NCBI GenBank assembly: GCA_951799405.1
Contig: OX637339.1
Span: 8,556,001 to 8,620,000, forward strand
Source of the DNA: Agapetus fuscipes
Lineage: Eukaryota > Arthropoda > Insecta > Trichoptera > Glossosomatidae
Reading direction: 5' to 3'
DNA length: 64,000 bases
Both the position numbers and the translations under genes were made by a program. Below, one piece after another: positions 46,701 through 54,829 of the stretch. Positions within the stretch are counted from its first letter, which is position 1. Each line of letters opens with the position of its first letter. The notes under the pieces are model-generated. The model was not told where the DNA came from, ran no database searches, and was given only the letters and a program-made list of their open reading frames with translations.

Positions 46701-47354
46701 TTTACCATGGGCTTCTTCAGCTTGTAAATACAAAATTATAGTTTTAGCTGTCTTCCAAACAAGATATACACTAAAATACACATCTTACGAGGACAGTTAT
46801 GATATTTAGTTGTAGATCATTCACAAGTATTTTGAAGTTTCCAACTTGTTTTTACCTTACTGGCATCTTTTTTTTATTTAAAAAAAAATAGATTTGTGAA
46901 GAGGAATGCAATTCACCATTTTTTATGAAAGTAATCATATGAAATAGTTCTTTGAAATGAAATATTACTCCAGATTTTACAATGCATTTTCTTTCTTCTG
47001 TTGGCACATTTAGATAATGACCAACTTGGCGCTTTCTATGGTTTTTTGTTGAATTGACGGACACATCGCCGGTAGGATGGTTACCGATTGACTAAATTTA
47101 GAGTTCTCCAAAATACACGCGTTAGCGCAATCTATGTTCATCGAGGCAGCGATACAATACAGGTATATATCAATGTGCAACATAAAATTCAATCCTCCTG
47201 TTGCAGGCACAACATCTTCAAGACGGAAAGCATCCCGGGAAGTAAGCACAAGGTGCGGCACATGCAGTACCGCAAGACCCAGCACGCTGGCAAGACCTAC
47301 GCTCTCAACAGGAAGAACAGTGAAATGTGCACCCTGATCAACAACAAGTCATGA
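31777..47354 (+). CDS. Mtp: Microsomal triglyceride transfer protein, large subunit
   Basis: ER-lumen protein that transfers lipid onto apoB/apolipophorin-type proteins and pairs with protein disulfide isomerase in known systems. Exons: 31777-31840, 33518-33705, 33986-34189, 34754-34852, 35644-36006, 36787-36947, 37744-37888, 40452-40589, 41608-42106, 42462-42613, 42928-43152, 43662-43816, 46289-46456, 47207-47354. All are GT-AG and phase-consistent: 902 residues then TGA, near the usual length of about 890. Residues 1-21 form a signal peptide (MKIFIKK plus a hydrophobic run). Then come the vitellogenin-N-type lipid-transfer beta barrel (about 25-300), the helical region (about 300-620, with GAHPHEEIIRDVLKISEGK near its middle) and the C-terminal lipid-binding sheets, including LFSLGVFGGGLSSFLGG, ELMGHVWSGTAS and the terminal NSEMC block. 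An acidic stretch at about 686-702 looks like an insertion. Intron sizes range from about 280 bp to 2.6 kb and hold SINE, LINE and Penelope pieces. Confidence 0.95.
33433..33517 (+). CDS. Mtp: Possible alternative first exon of Mtp
   Basis: The reading frame of Mtp exon 2 stays open upstream of its acceptor to an ATG at 33433, adding 28 residues (MECYKVLVMYKIFFLMSCC...) that also look like a signal peptide. Starting here would need a promoter in the first intron. The alternative, that this is intron sequence open by chance, is favoured because exon 31777-31840 has a perfect GTAAGT donor and matching phase. Confidence 0.35.
34222..34484 (+). mobile_element. SINE family A
   Basis: Near full-length, with B box GGTTCGATCCCCACC, the body, and a tail ending near AAGAAGTTTTGCC. 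It lies in the Mtp intron between exons 3 and 4. The remainder of the intron shows nothing else. Confidence 0.8.
34915..35213 (-). mobile_element. SINE family B with module H
   Basis: Antisense copy of the B+H arrangement seen at 24387-24534, here including the B head (GGGTTCGATCCCA-type B box near 35160 on the minus strand). It lies in the Mtp intron 34853-35643. The remaining intron sequence to 35643 is featureless. Confidence 0.75.
36007..36786. other. Mtp intron, no feature recognised
   Basis: 780 bp of mostly AT-rich sequence. The phrase CAGTGAATGGACCATC near 36698 also occurs at 26920 and probably belongs to a dispersed LINE tail. I see nothing else. Confidence 0.4.
37104..37312. mobile_element. 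MITE family E with internal insertion
   Basis: Both arms (CTCATCACCACGGTAATTCT and AGAATTACAGTGGTGATTAG) are present and pair through TTTGTATGAAGAC. About 45 AT-rich bases are inserted in the left arm near 37130-37175. Centre phrase CCAAGATGGCCGC. It lies in a Mtp intron. Confidence 0.8.
37980..38166 (-). repeat. Repeat family C, partial
   Basis: Antisense copy with an internal deletion: the start TCTAAGTTGCAAAGATATAT and end ACCAACCTATAAGTCAA are present. It lies at the beginning of the large Mtp intron 37889-40451. Confidence 0.75.
38211..38420 (-). pseudogene. RTE-type LINE C-terminal fragment
   Basis: The minus strand translates to GWAGHVARQDHDWWPKM, WRPRMSKRGMGRPQLRRLDD and then LNTAADRQRWRGLEEAYVQ, the conserved C-terminus of a second RTE-like family. 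From 38421 to 39340 I recognise nothing; a plus-strand ORF there (38313-38735) partly overlaps this fragment and has no family I know. Confidence 0.8.
39345..40346 (-). pseudogene. CR1/L2-type LINE reverse transcriptase, 5'-truncated
   Basis: A 290-codon minus-strand ORF (40346-39474) starts in the middle of the polymerase domain. It has GVPQGSVLGPLLFTLYTDDL, the YADD active site in KYYSYADDIFIF, KFLGVHLDG, VSRLDYCNSL, HWLRVPERVEYK and a C-terminal GTAPSYLAELC block. Homology continues in another frame to about 39345. The endonuclease and first half of the reverse transcriptase are missing. The long open frame suggests fairly recent insertion into the Mtp intron, antisense to the gene. Confidence 0.88.
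40600..40826. mobile_element. Decayed RTE tail followed by repeat C piece
   Basis: Bases 40615-40722 (GAAAGTGATGGATGTAAATT, AGGATAGGAAGAAGTGAAGG) echo the RTE 3' end at 53140-53215 on the plus strand. Bases 40732-40826 are an antisense repeat C fragment. From 40827 to 41049 the intron is AT-rich without features. Confidence 0.55.
41050..41300 (+). repeat. Repeat family C, reference copy
   Basis: An approximately 250-bp unit from CCTTGACTTATAGGTTGGTA through TTCACTTTGCCAAT and the GCGCGAACTTG..CATGTCTG region to TTTTGCAACTTAGATTAG, ending in a pentamer-type (TTAGA)n tail. Other copies: 1715-1890, 5241-5320, 13181-13425, 22228-22435, 27055-27296, 37980-38166, 40732-40826, 41428-41546, 44878-45132, 45892-46222, 47490-47722, 53533-53772 with 54807-54830, 56186-56448, 56994-57100, 57268-57530, 57688-57845 and 58718-58810. 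No clear pol III boxes and no ORF. The tail suggests LINE-driven retrotransposition. Confidence 0.85.
41428..41546 (-). repeat. Repeat family C, partial antisense
   Basis: It carries the central TCCAATGAACATAAACCCTG part and the CACAAGCAGACAT start. With the plus-strand copy 130 bp upstream it forms an inverted pair of the same family in one Mtp intron. Confidence 0.65.
42144..42212 (+). mobile_element. SINE family A head only
   Basis: The tRNA-like head CCGGTCGATAGCTCAGTTAG with a decayed B box, and no body. It lies in the Mtp intron 42107-42461. The next intron (42614-42927) has no recognisable feature. Confidence 0.6.
43167..43235 (-). mobile_element. SINE family A tail, antisense
   Basis: Short match to the end of family A (CCCCGAAGGGGTCGCATGTG and the GTAACTTCTT-type terminus) just after a Mtp splice donor. 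Confidence 0.6.
43300..43462 (+). pseudogene. CR1/L2-type LINE C-terminal fragment
   Basis: Reads LMQPRRQIHTNFGDHAFR, then IVGSMEWNRLPPRVKDSELV, close to the fragment at 16853-17225. It is truncated before the usual end. Confidence 0.75.
43915..44142. repeat. Penelope-type terminus foldback
   Basis: Left arm about 43918-43997 (GAGTGAAGTTTTCCGGGATC through GCTTCCGGACG and CGCCCATTTCTAC) and right arm about 44062-44140 are nearly perfect inverted copies. The left arm continues into GATGGGCTTCTTCAGC. On the minus strand, 44009-43977 reads CTGAAGA, A, stem GCCCAT/ATGGGC, GAAACG, the motif discussed in the findings. It lies in the Mtp intron 43817-46288. Confidence 0.75.
44212..44242 (-). other. 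Hammerhead-like stem-loop (Penelope-type)
   Basis: On the minus strand: CTGAAGA, C, stem GTTAGC, loop TACGTC, stem GCTAAC, GAAAC. The layout matches the other Penelope termini in the window but with a different stem sequence. Confidence 0.6.
44600..44680 (+). repeat. Repeat family I, fragment
   Basis: Contains AGTGCTGATTCACTGATTTG and ends GGGTGTAACT, directly joined to a SINE A at 44681. Family I copies or parts also at 45403-45560, 47930-48185, 57846-58110 and 59880-60070. Consensus features: GATTTGAGAAATCGTGGATA, AGTAAGTGAACTAATTATA and a TCTGAGAAACCCATG end. Class unknown. Confidence 0.6.
44681..44880 (+). mobile_element. SINE family A with internal deletion
   Basis: Head CCGGTCGATAGCTCAGTTGG and most of the body are present, ending at GTAAGGCCGACCCC, where a TCTAA pentamer tract and an antisense repeat C (44878-45132) begin. 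Confidence 0.8.
44878..45132 (-). repeat. Repeat family C, full antisense copy
   Basis: It starts with the tail (TCTAA)n and ends ACCAACCTATAAGTCAAGG. The next 170 bp are AT-rich simple sequence. Confidence 0.85.
45303..45560 (+). repeat. SINE A tail joined to repeat I
   Basis: Bases 45303-45402 are the end of family A (CTTTGGGGATAACGCACC, AAGAAGTTACACTATATG). Bases 45403-45560 match family I (TCTCATAGTAAGTGAACTAA, GGTGCATTTATCTGAGAAAC). The region 45561-45890 is featureless apart from the phrase GATTTATTTGGTGAGCGCTG, also present at 25240. Confidence 0.6.
45892..46222 (+). repeat. Repeat family C, one and a half copies
   Basis: A full unit to about 46135, then a second partial end (GTGTAAGCACAAACTTAAAT) to 46222. 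It lies just upstream of the Mtp exon at 46289. Confidence 0.7.
46615..46722 (-). other. Penelope-type terminus with degenerate stem-loop
   Basis: Relative of the foldback arm at 43915-44142 (GGGATCTGTTGCCGTGGTCT, GGGAGCAGGAGCTTCC). The minus strand 46720-46688 reads CTGAAGA, A, GCCCAT, loop, a mismatched ATAGGC and AAAACG, so the stem and the GAAA box have decayed. Confidence 0.6.
46882..46923 (-). mobile_element. SINE family D 3' remnant
   Basis: Matches the end of the SINE at 50771-51000 (GGTGAATTGCATTCCTCTTC, CAAATCTATTT) in antisense. The remaining intron sequence to 47206 shows nothing recognisable. Confidence 0.5.
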
Positions 47355-47489
47355 GCAAGCATAGTCAGCACTCAAGCATTCCTTACCAACTCATTTACCA
47401 TTAATTAATTGTAAAAATAGTTCTTCTCTAAGGCTCTCCTATCTGCAGGTCTGGATCAAAAACAGTGTGACTGCACCAGAAGCGCTATC

Positions 47490-47722
47490 TTCTAATCTAA
47501 TCTAATCTAGGTCGCGAAGGTATGTTACATTGGGGATTCACATTACAGCATTCTCACAAGCAGACATGTACAAGTTTGCGCTTGCACATGCCGCATGTGA
47601 ACCTACAACGTAAATACCCAAATCTCAAATGGGCATACGCCCTCTTGCCGTCCTTCCCTGAAACAGGGGTTTTACAGCATGGGTGGTCAGCCGCATACCA
47701 ACCTATAAATCAAGGAATAAGA
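47490..47722 (-). repeat. Repeat family C
   Basis: Antisense copy beginning with a (TCTAA)n tract, with a small internal deletion, 135 bp after the Mtp stop. It may lie in the 3' UTR. Bases 47723-47929 hold nothing recognised. Confidence 0.8.
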
Positions 47723-47929
47723 ACTATTCTGCTTAATTCCTTACACTTTGGATATCAATCCTATTCGGAGCTTGCTAGCACTTGCGAAAGAACTCCATAG
47801 ATAAAAATTCACAGTACATCTTTATTTTTGGACTTGAATCGCTATCTCATCGCCTCAAGGTCGTAAGGAATTTAGCAGAATAGCGCTTCAGGGCCACCGA
47901 ATGCAAAATCCCCCTAAGTTTTAAAAAAT

Positions 47930-48185
47930 TCATGTGAATAATACATATTGCCACCTTAAAGGTAAAACTGAATAAGTGCTGATTCACTGATTTGAGAAAT
48001 CGATGATAAAACATTTTACCGGTGTAACTGTGCATAGTAGGTGAACTAATTATAAAGACATAATTCTAAACTACAGGATTTTTGCACTTTTATATTTTTT
48101 TCTCTTAGAAAATAGGAAAAAAGGTGCATTTATCTGAGAAACCCATGTTAGCCTAATATGAGTATGTCACTTTTACCGTTAAGGT
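47930..48185 (+). repeat. Repeat family I
   Basis: The most complete copy, from AAACTGAATAAGTGCTGATT to TATGAGTATGTCAC. No ORF and no terminal inverted repeats seen. Sequence from 48186 to 48649 is AT-rich with a TA microsatellite. Confidence 0.6.
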
Positions 48186-48653
48186 ATCAATATATATATA
48201 TATATATTTTGGGGTCCCTTTCTAAGTGGGTACTCTTTCCTTATTCTTCTAGTGCTTCTTCAGTGAAGATTGGCGATCATCAAAATGATTTGTACCTTTG
48301 ATACTGCTTTTTGATGTGTAAAGCGAAGAAAAAATTCAATCAGAAAATATTATATATTTTGTATATAAATTTTTCTCATTCTGTCCATACAATTTACTAC
48401 GGCAACTTTTATTACTGTTTTTCAATGAATTAGGTAGGTTCTTAAGAGGCCAGTAAAATGCGTTTTAATCAAATTGAATGTGCTCAAACTTTATTAGGTC
48501 GTAAAATTATATGAACAAATTTATGATTGTTTTCTTGAATATCAAATTTTGTCTCTGGTTTAATATACAGAAAAACTGTTTTTTTATTGTTTTAATTTTT
48601 TATTTAGTTAAATGCATTGACTTGTATGATGTATCGGACTGGAGATTGTTTAA

Positions 48654-49261
48654 CCCCTCAAGTGCTAGCGATTTTCTGCCTAATCCAGCCACCCAACTCG
48701 TGGTTTTTTATATTAAAAATCTCCAAAGATACAAAACATATCTCGTGTGGGTTTTTTTTATCTCAAAAAACAGTGAAATAATTTTTTTGTAGTGCCTACC
48801 AAAAAAAAAACTTTTGTGAAATTATTATTATATCTTTTGTAAAATTATTGTTATGCTCCATCATAATTTGGATTATGGAAAAAAGATCGAGATTCTAAAA
48901 ATAGATATACCTCATTAGTATGCGTAGGCACGTAATCCAAATACATCGCAAAAAATAGAAGTTAATGACCCTTTTTATTAACACAAAGTTTTTTTTTTTA
49001 GTGTGTTAGTGTTCTTATGTCAAAAAATTGTGGAATTCGGCTTTTTCAAGAGTCGATTTTCAAGGTCAACTTAAATATTCTTTTTTAAATACTTACAAAC
49101 AAAAATGAATGCTTTGAATTTATTGGTGGATAGTTCTACCCAATAGCAGTACTTCATGCAATTTTATATCTTAATTGCTGTGTAAAAACTAAAGAAAAAT
49201 GAAAAAATCGCGTTTAGTACTACGAGCATGAGCGCGGATCCGCGTTCCGGCGCTCAAGGGG
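48654..49261. mobile_element. TTAA-flanked MITE-like element
   Basis: Between TTAA at 48650-48653 and 49262-49265. Ends CCCCTCAAGTGC and GCGCTCAAGGGG pair imperfectly. It carries a GCGGATCCGC palindrome near its right end, also found in a relic at about 3890-3920. The interior is AT-rich. Confidence 0.6.
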
Positions 49262-49488
49262 TTAAATCTAAATAGATGCTATATCCGTTTCAACTTACAT
49301 TAAGGCAAATCGTCCTTAGTTAGAAAGAGATGCTCTCAGTGTGACTACACTGTAAACAACAAGAATATAACCATATAATGTTGGCATCCTGGAGATGTTT
49401 AACCTGATTTGAATCAAATAATTTTATTGAAAACAAATGTATAAGAATCATAATGATTTTTCTATCTAGATGACTTTCTTTCTATCAT

Positions 49489-49560
49489 GATCGGTCTGTA
49501 GTCTAGTGGCAATGCTTCGGACTCGTAAATGAAACGTTGTGGGTTCGAATCGCAGCGTTT
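49489..49560 (+). mobile_element. tRNA-like SINE B head
   Basis: GGTCTGTAGTCTAGTGGCAA followed by B box GGTTCGAATC matches the B head, but the B body does not follow. A true tRNA gene is unlikely because a closing acceptor stem is not seen. The stretch 49561-50042 is AT-rich without features. Confidence 0.55.
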
Positions 49561-50042
49561 GACAGGACTGGCTGACAATTGTGCCTCTTACAATGCTTCA
49601 TACCGTAACCCAGTTTCTAGTCCACTATATCCTACAGGTATGTCAATGGTTTAATGACTTAGTCAAATTCTATGAACAAATTAATATTACTTAGAAAATT
49701 TTATCAACTAAATATTAATATTCTAAAATGTGCCTTACATAGTTTTTTTGTCTTTTGTAAGAAATTATTGATAAGGTGTAATTTTTTTGTAAATAGTGAA
49801 TCTCTACATTCCATTATCCTTCTATACAAATATTTTTTTATTTAAAATTTTCAAAATTTTATATCTATTGTTTTCAATCAGATCTTTTTTGTTTAGTTTT
49901 TAATTTACAAAAATATTTTTTAACATGTGTGTTTAATAAAAGGAATCTCATTTTTTTATACAGTATAAATAAAATTATCTAAGGTGTTATTAATAAAAAT
50001 ACTGATGTGGACCATGGGGGCAAGAACATGAATAATATACTT

Positions 50043-50752
50043 AATAAGGCGTGATATAAAGCTAAATCTGCCGTTTTTGTTTCTTACACTTTATGGTCTT
50101 AGAAAAATAGTTACAGTAATGAAAAAAATCAAAAATGTTTATTATTTTTTTTTCTTAATTATAAAGCTTACACAAAATATATAACTTAAGAATTGCCACC
50201 ACAAAAAAATATTTAAAAAAAACGCGTTTTTTTTACATTTTTAGCTTTTTTTTCGTGTGTGCTGTATTTTGGATTTTTTTTTTGCTTTTTAATGACAGAA
50301 TTATACATTGTTTAGGTTCCGTACTCAACATTTTTTTTATAATGTCAATAGTTTTTGAGTAAATATGGAAAAACTGAAACTACTAAATGAATTAAATTTT
50401 AATTAAATCAAAGAACACATTTTTTCCATATTTACTCAAAAACTATTGACATTATAAAAAAAATGTTGAGTACGGAACCTAAACAATATATATTTCTGTA
50501 ATTAAAAAGCAAAAAAAAAATCCAAAATACAGCACACACGAAAAAAAAGCTAAAAATGTAAAAAAAACGCATTTTTTAAATATTTTTTTGTGGTGGCAAT
50601 TCTTAAGTTATATATTTTGTTCAAGCTTTATAATTAAGATAAAAAATTAATAAACATGCTTGATTTTTGTCATTACTGTAACTATTTTGCTAAGACCATA
50701 AAGTGTAAGAAACAAAAATGGCAGATTTAGCTTTATACCACGCCTTAATACA
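50043..50752. repeat. Large palindrome, about 330-bp arms
   Basis: Left arm 50043-50373 and right arm 50421-50752 are inverted copies with few differences (outer ends AATAAGGCGTG / CACGCCTTA, inner ends GTAAATATGG / CCATATTTAC), separated by 47 AT-rich bases. No ORF. A transcript would fold into one long hairpin. It could be a foldback transposon or an inverted duplication. Confidence 0.9.
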
Positions 50753-50770
50753 TAGAAAACATCAAAACAT

Positions 50771-51000
50771 GTCGGTGTTATAGCTGGGGATCAAATCGCT
50801 ATTCTGGACTAGCGTATTTAGAACAGAAAAACGTTGGTTCGAATCACGCCTGGCCCACTTGACCATTACTTCGACCCTGGTTCAACAGATGCCATTGCAT
50901 GCACACAAGCTTCTGCTTTCGCATGAAGACAACTGGTCTGGCAAAATAGGTTGCTGAATTGCATTCCTCTTCATAAATCTATTTGACAAAACGAAAAAAA
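50771..51000 (+). mobile_element. tRNA-derived SINE, family D
   Basis: Starts GTCGGTGTTATAGCTGGGGA, has a GGTTCGAATCACGCC B box, the body TTCGACCCTGGTTCAACAGA and the end GAATTGCATTCCTCTTCATA. Other copies: 54013-54298, 58585-58700 and a remnant at 46882-46923. Confidence 0.75.
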
Positions 51001-51221
51001 AGATACAAAGAAGACTCAATAATAATAATTTGATATTTTAAAATAGTTGGAACTATTAATTACCTTCAAATGTCAGAATGAGACTGTCTGCCTTGAAGTC
51101 AGTTATTCGCAGATAGTCGCAATTTTAATGAAATACTATTTTTTTTCAAAGTTATAAAGATTATTTTCTATTTTATCATTATTAACTATTCCTACCTTAT
51201 TAAGTTATTAGTTTTCAATAG

Positions 51222-53256
51222 TTGTTGCGGTGAAGTTACGATTGGGCATAGAAAAGGCAATGAATGGTGGAATGATAGGGTTAAACAAGCAGTGAAAGAG
51301 AAGAAAGAGAGTTATTTAAAATGGATTAATGACAGAAAGAATAAAGTGTTAGAGACTGAATACAAGGCGAAAAAATGGCTAGCGAAGAATGAAGTTCAAA
51401 TGAGTAAGAGAAGAATGGAAGAAAAATTGAGTGAAAGAGCACAGAATGACTTCTCTGACAATAAAAAGATGTTCTGGAGCTGGGTGAGACAAAACAACGA
51501 CAGTTGTAGGTCCACAACTCCAGGAATCAAAAATGTCAGCGGAGACATTCTGTGGAATAAAGACGATGTAAAAAAGAGATGGAAAGAATATTTTAATGAG
51601 GTTTTTGGTGAAGAAGAATGTGATTTAACTGTGAAAGGAGATTATGATGAGGGTAATGTTTTGAAAATATCGAAAGAAGAAGTAAGAAAGGTCATAAAGG
51701 AATTAAAAAATGGGAAAGCTGCAAGTGTGGATGGTGTGAGACCTGAGATGATGAAAGCGGGAGGAGAATGTGTGATTGAATGGATGAAAGAGCTCTGCGA
51801 ATTGTGTGTTAGTGTCAAGGAGGTTCCATCGGACTGGAGAGAGGCGGTCATTGTGCCAATTTACAAAGGTAAAGGTGACAAAAAAGACTGCCGTAACTTC
51901 AGACCGATTAGCCTTCTTAGTGTGCCAGGTAAAGTGCTATGCAAGATTCTTATCCATAGGGTAAGATTATCCACCCAGGAGAAGGTCTCAGATATACAAT
52001 CTGGCTTTATGCCGGAAAGAGGTTGCGTAGACCAGATATTCGCGCTTCGACAGATAGTCGAAAAACAGCTGGCCGTAAATAAAAAGGTCTACGCAGCTTT
52101 CGTAGATCTTGAGAAAGCCTTCGACTCGGTGGATAGAAGTATGATGTGGTGTGTGCTTGAGAGGTATGGTGTGAACAAAGCACTTCTGAACGCGATACGC
52201 GCCATCTATCTAAATAGCAGGGCGTGTGTCAGGGTGGATGGAGAATACAGCGAGTATTTTAATGTGTACAAGGGTGTGAGACAGGGTTGCATAATGAGCC
52301 CATGGTTATTCAATATAATTATGGATCATTGTGTTAAACAAGCGAATCTGGAAGGGCATGGCATACAGATTGGAGAGAGAAAAGTCGGAGTTCTGCTTTA
52401 TGCTGATGATGCAGTATTAATTGCTGATTCAGCAGCAGAACTTCAGGCAATGCTCTCTAGTCTGAACCATGCTCTGTGTGCAAGCAAGTTGAAAATTAAT
52501 GCAAGTAAGACGAAAGTACTGATTTTTGACAGAAGGGATGAAACTGAAGAATGCACTTTCATGTTGAATGGTACGAAAGTTGAAATTGTGGATGAATTTA
52601 GATACTTGGGAAGTATGTTTGAAAAGAATGGAAAGATGACAAGAGAACTTGAGAATAGGGTGTGCAAGGGAAAGCAAGTGGTCGGTGCAATAGGAAGAAT
52701 AGCAAAGAACAAGCGATTGACGATGGATCTGAGAATGGCGGTACACAATGGCATATTGTTACCGACTTTGATGTATGGAAGTGAAGCATGGACAGTGAAC
52801 GATAGCGAAATGAGTAAAGTATGTACGGTGGAAATGAAGCATTTGAGAAGTATGACAGGAAAAACTTTGAGGGATAGAGTTAGGAATGAATGGGTAAAAA
52901 AAGAATGTAATTTGAAAGAGGATGTGAAAGCTAAAGTACAAAAGAATGTGATGAGATGGTTTGGGCATGTGGAAAGAATGAAAGATGATAGACTGACAAA
53001 GTATGTATACAAAGAAAGTGTGAAAGGAAAAAGAGAGAAGGGACGACCGAGAAAAGTATGGAGTGATCAGATTGAGGAGATTGTGAAGGAATGGGATATA
53101 CAAAGTGAGCGTAAAAGAAGAAAATGCATGAAAAAGGTGATGGATATGAAGGAATTGAAAGAGGTATGTCAGGATAGGAAAAAATGGAGGCAACTCTGCA
53201 GAGGCTCTGGCCACCCCTAGCGGAATGGCGACAGAGTTACAGTTACAGTTACAGTT
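51222..53256 (+). mobile_element. RTE-type LINE, 5'-truncated
   Basis: Contains the long reverse transcriptase ORF and ends after the stop with AGCGGAATGGCGACAGAGTT and a (TTACAG)n tail, as is typical of RTE elements. The protein frame is open upstream of 51292 to about 51222 (IGHRKGNEWWNDRVKQ), so the endonuclease half has been lost by truncation. Related 3' ends in the window: 3173-3721, 5631-5897, 24140-24265, 40615-40722, 54830-54965 and 55525-55625. Confidence 0.92.
51292..53220 (+). CDS. RTE-type LINE reverse transcriptase
   Basis: 642 codons without interruption, from a GTG that is probably not a true start because homology extends upstream. Linker helices occupy residues 1-120. The reverse transcriptase domain is at about 130-430, with NGKAASVDGVRPEMMK, CRNFRPISLLSVPGK, FVDLEKAFDSVDR (metal-binding Asp), RQGCIMSPWLFN and LLYADDAVLIAD (YADD at 370-373). 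A C-terminal region follows with FRYLGSMFEKNG, MRWFGHVERMKDD, KGRPRKVWSDQI and the end RKKWRQLCRGSGHP. Both catalytic motifs are intact. The long ORF and near-identical 3' fragments elsewhere suggest recent activity of the family. Long antisense ORFs here are artefacts of its codon bias. Confidence 0.95.
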   Translation: MKEKKESYLKWINDRKNKVLETEYKAKKWLAKNEVQMSKRRMEEKLSERAQNDFSDNKKMFWSWVRQNNDSCRSTTPGIKNVSGDILWNKDDVKKRWKEYFNEVFGEEECDLTVKGDYDEGNVLKISKEEVRKVIKELKNGKAASVDGVRPEMMKAGGECVIEWMKELCELCVSVKEVPSDWREAVIVPIYKGKGDKKDCRNFRPISLLSVPGKVLCKILIHRVRLSTQEKVSDIQSGFMPERGCVDQIFALRQIVEKQLAVNKKVYAAFVDLEKAFDSVDRSMMWCVLERYGVNKALLNAIRAIYLNSRACVRVDGEYSEYFNVYKGVRQGCIMSPWLFNIIMDHCVKQANLEGHGIQIGERKVGVLLYADDAVLIADSAAELQAMLSSLNHALCASKLKINASKTKVLIFDRRDETEECTFMLNGTKVEIVDEFRYLGSMFEKNGKMTRELENRVCKGKQVVGAIGRIAKNKRLTMDLRMAVHNGILLPTLMYGSEAWTVNDSEMSKVCTVEMKHLRSMTGKTLRDRVRNEWVKKECNLKEDVKAKVQKNVMRWFGHVERMKDDRLTKYVYKESVKGKREKGRPRKVWSDQIEEIVKEWDIQSERKRRKCMKKVMDMKELKEVCQDRKKWRQLCRGSGHP

Positions 53257-53397
53257 TACACAGGTTATAGATCAGGAAAATATTTTTTTATACATTTTTG
53301 CTTGATTTCAAAATTGTGAAACCTTTTATGAATGGCAATAAACCGATTGAAAATAATCTGTTTTATTTATTGTTTTTAGGTTATTTTATTATTTTCT

Positions 53398-53520
53398 GGA
53401 CCAGTCGAGAACTAGGGTTGTATCCCCACTGAGGGTGTCAGATATGCTTTCCCGTTTCCCCAATTCTTAAGTGGTTGGTGTAAGACCGGTCCCCTTACCT
53501 GTAAAAATAAGCCCCTTATG
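53398..53520 (+). mobile_element. SINE family A with large internal deletion
   Basis: Head remnant and GAGGGTGTCAGATATGCTTT are joined to AGTGGTTGGTGTAAGACCGG. The middle 100 bases and the end are missing. Confidence 0.65.
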
Positions 53521-53780
53521 AATGAATATAATAATCTAAGTTGCATATTAACATTTAAAATTCATATTAAATACATGCCCACAAACAGGCATGTGTAAGT
53601 TCGCACTTTCATGTGTGCTTTCATGCTGCATGTGTACTTACAAATTAAAATCCAAACCTCAAATGAACATAAGCCCTGCAACTTTTGTCGACCTTCTCTG
53701 AAACAGGGGTGACATTGGCAAAGTGAACCATTTTTTTACAGTATGGCCTATGGGTGGTCAGCCTCATAACAACCTATAAG

Positions 53781-54806
53781 TAGGGACTGGAAAATTTCGC
53801 GATCGCGATAAAACGAATTTATTCGCGAATTTTGATGTTTTTACGCGAATAACGCGAAATTTGAGGTTTAACGCAAATATCGCGAATTTTCGAACTTTTG
53901 GTAGAAATTGTGCGAAAAAGTTGTTATGTGTCGCTTCTGCAACGCAACTATTTTGTGGGAAAGAAAAGATTCCTGCGAAAACCCTTTGCAAGGTGCAAAG
54001 CACAGGAAAAATGGTCGGTGTTATAGCCGAGGGGGCCAAGTGGGCTGATCTTTCAACGTTGAAACACGCTAGAACGCTAGACGCGGGGTTCGATCCCCAC
54101 CTGGGTCATTTGACCATAAATTTGACCCTGGTTCAACAAATGTAATTGGGTAATTATAAATTCATAATTAATTAAAATGAACAATACTCGTAATGAATTT
54201 TTCATTAATGAAATTAATACCTGTTTCTGGCCAGGTAGAGTAGGTTGGTGAATTGCATTCCTATTCACAAATCTATTTTATTAAAAAAATAAATGATAAG
54301 CAGAACTGTCCTGGACATCCAAACACTCTTAAATCGTGACATCAATGAAATAGGAAATACATCAAGGAGGGAAGCTGCTGCTGGATTAGCCAAGAGCACA
54401 ACTTGAGGCTTTCATAAAAGCCAACATCCCTCGAAAAAATTAGATAACCCTCATCTAGAGAGACTAAATTTAATATTTTAAACGGATATTGCAGGGTATT
54501 CGGAGTGTCATTCAAATATTAATATTTTTTTCAATCAATGGTTTTTTGTAAGTTGTAACTCGTATTGATTCAGATGTTGTTTATTCATTGTTTTTGAAGG
54601 TACACATTGTTGTTTATATAATAAATTGTAAATATCAGTAAAATCTATAGTTTTGCAATTACATAAACCTTTATTTCGATCAAATCAACCCTAAAAATTA
54701 CACCGAATCTCCCCGTTTATCATAAAAAATAACGCGAATTTCCCTGTTTTTGATCAAAAATAACGCGAATTTCGCAAAAAATAACACCACTTTTTTCCAG
54801 TCCCTA
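53781..54806. mobile_element. hAT-like element, 1026 bp
   Basis: Ends TAGGGACTGGAAAA and TTTTTTCCAGTCCCTA are inverted repeats flanked by an exact 8-bp duplication CCTATAAG (53773-53780 and 54807-54814). The interior contains plus-strand scraps CEKVVMCRFCNATILWERK (about 53905-53965, a Cys-x2-Cys finger half) and AFIKANIP (about 54408), patterns I associate with CGGBP1-like hAT proteins. A SINE D is inserted inside. Repeated CGCGAATTT blocks occur near both ends. Confidence 0.85.
54013..54298 (+). mobile_element. SINE family D inside the hAT element
   Basis: Starts GTCGGTGTTATAGCCGAGGG with B box GGGTTCGATCCCCACC, and ends in GAATTGCATTCCTATTCACA and an A-rich tail. It is the third layer of the nest C, hAT, D. 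Confidence 0.8.
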
Positions 54807-54829
54807 CCTATAAGTCAAGGAATACAAGG

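Noticed and set aside
52443..53214. Long minus-strand ORFs of 189 and 151 codons
   Set aside because: They are antisense shadows of the RTE reverse transcriptase ORF, whose Lys/Glu-rich codons leave the opposite strand open.
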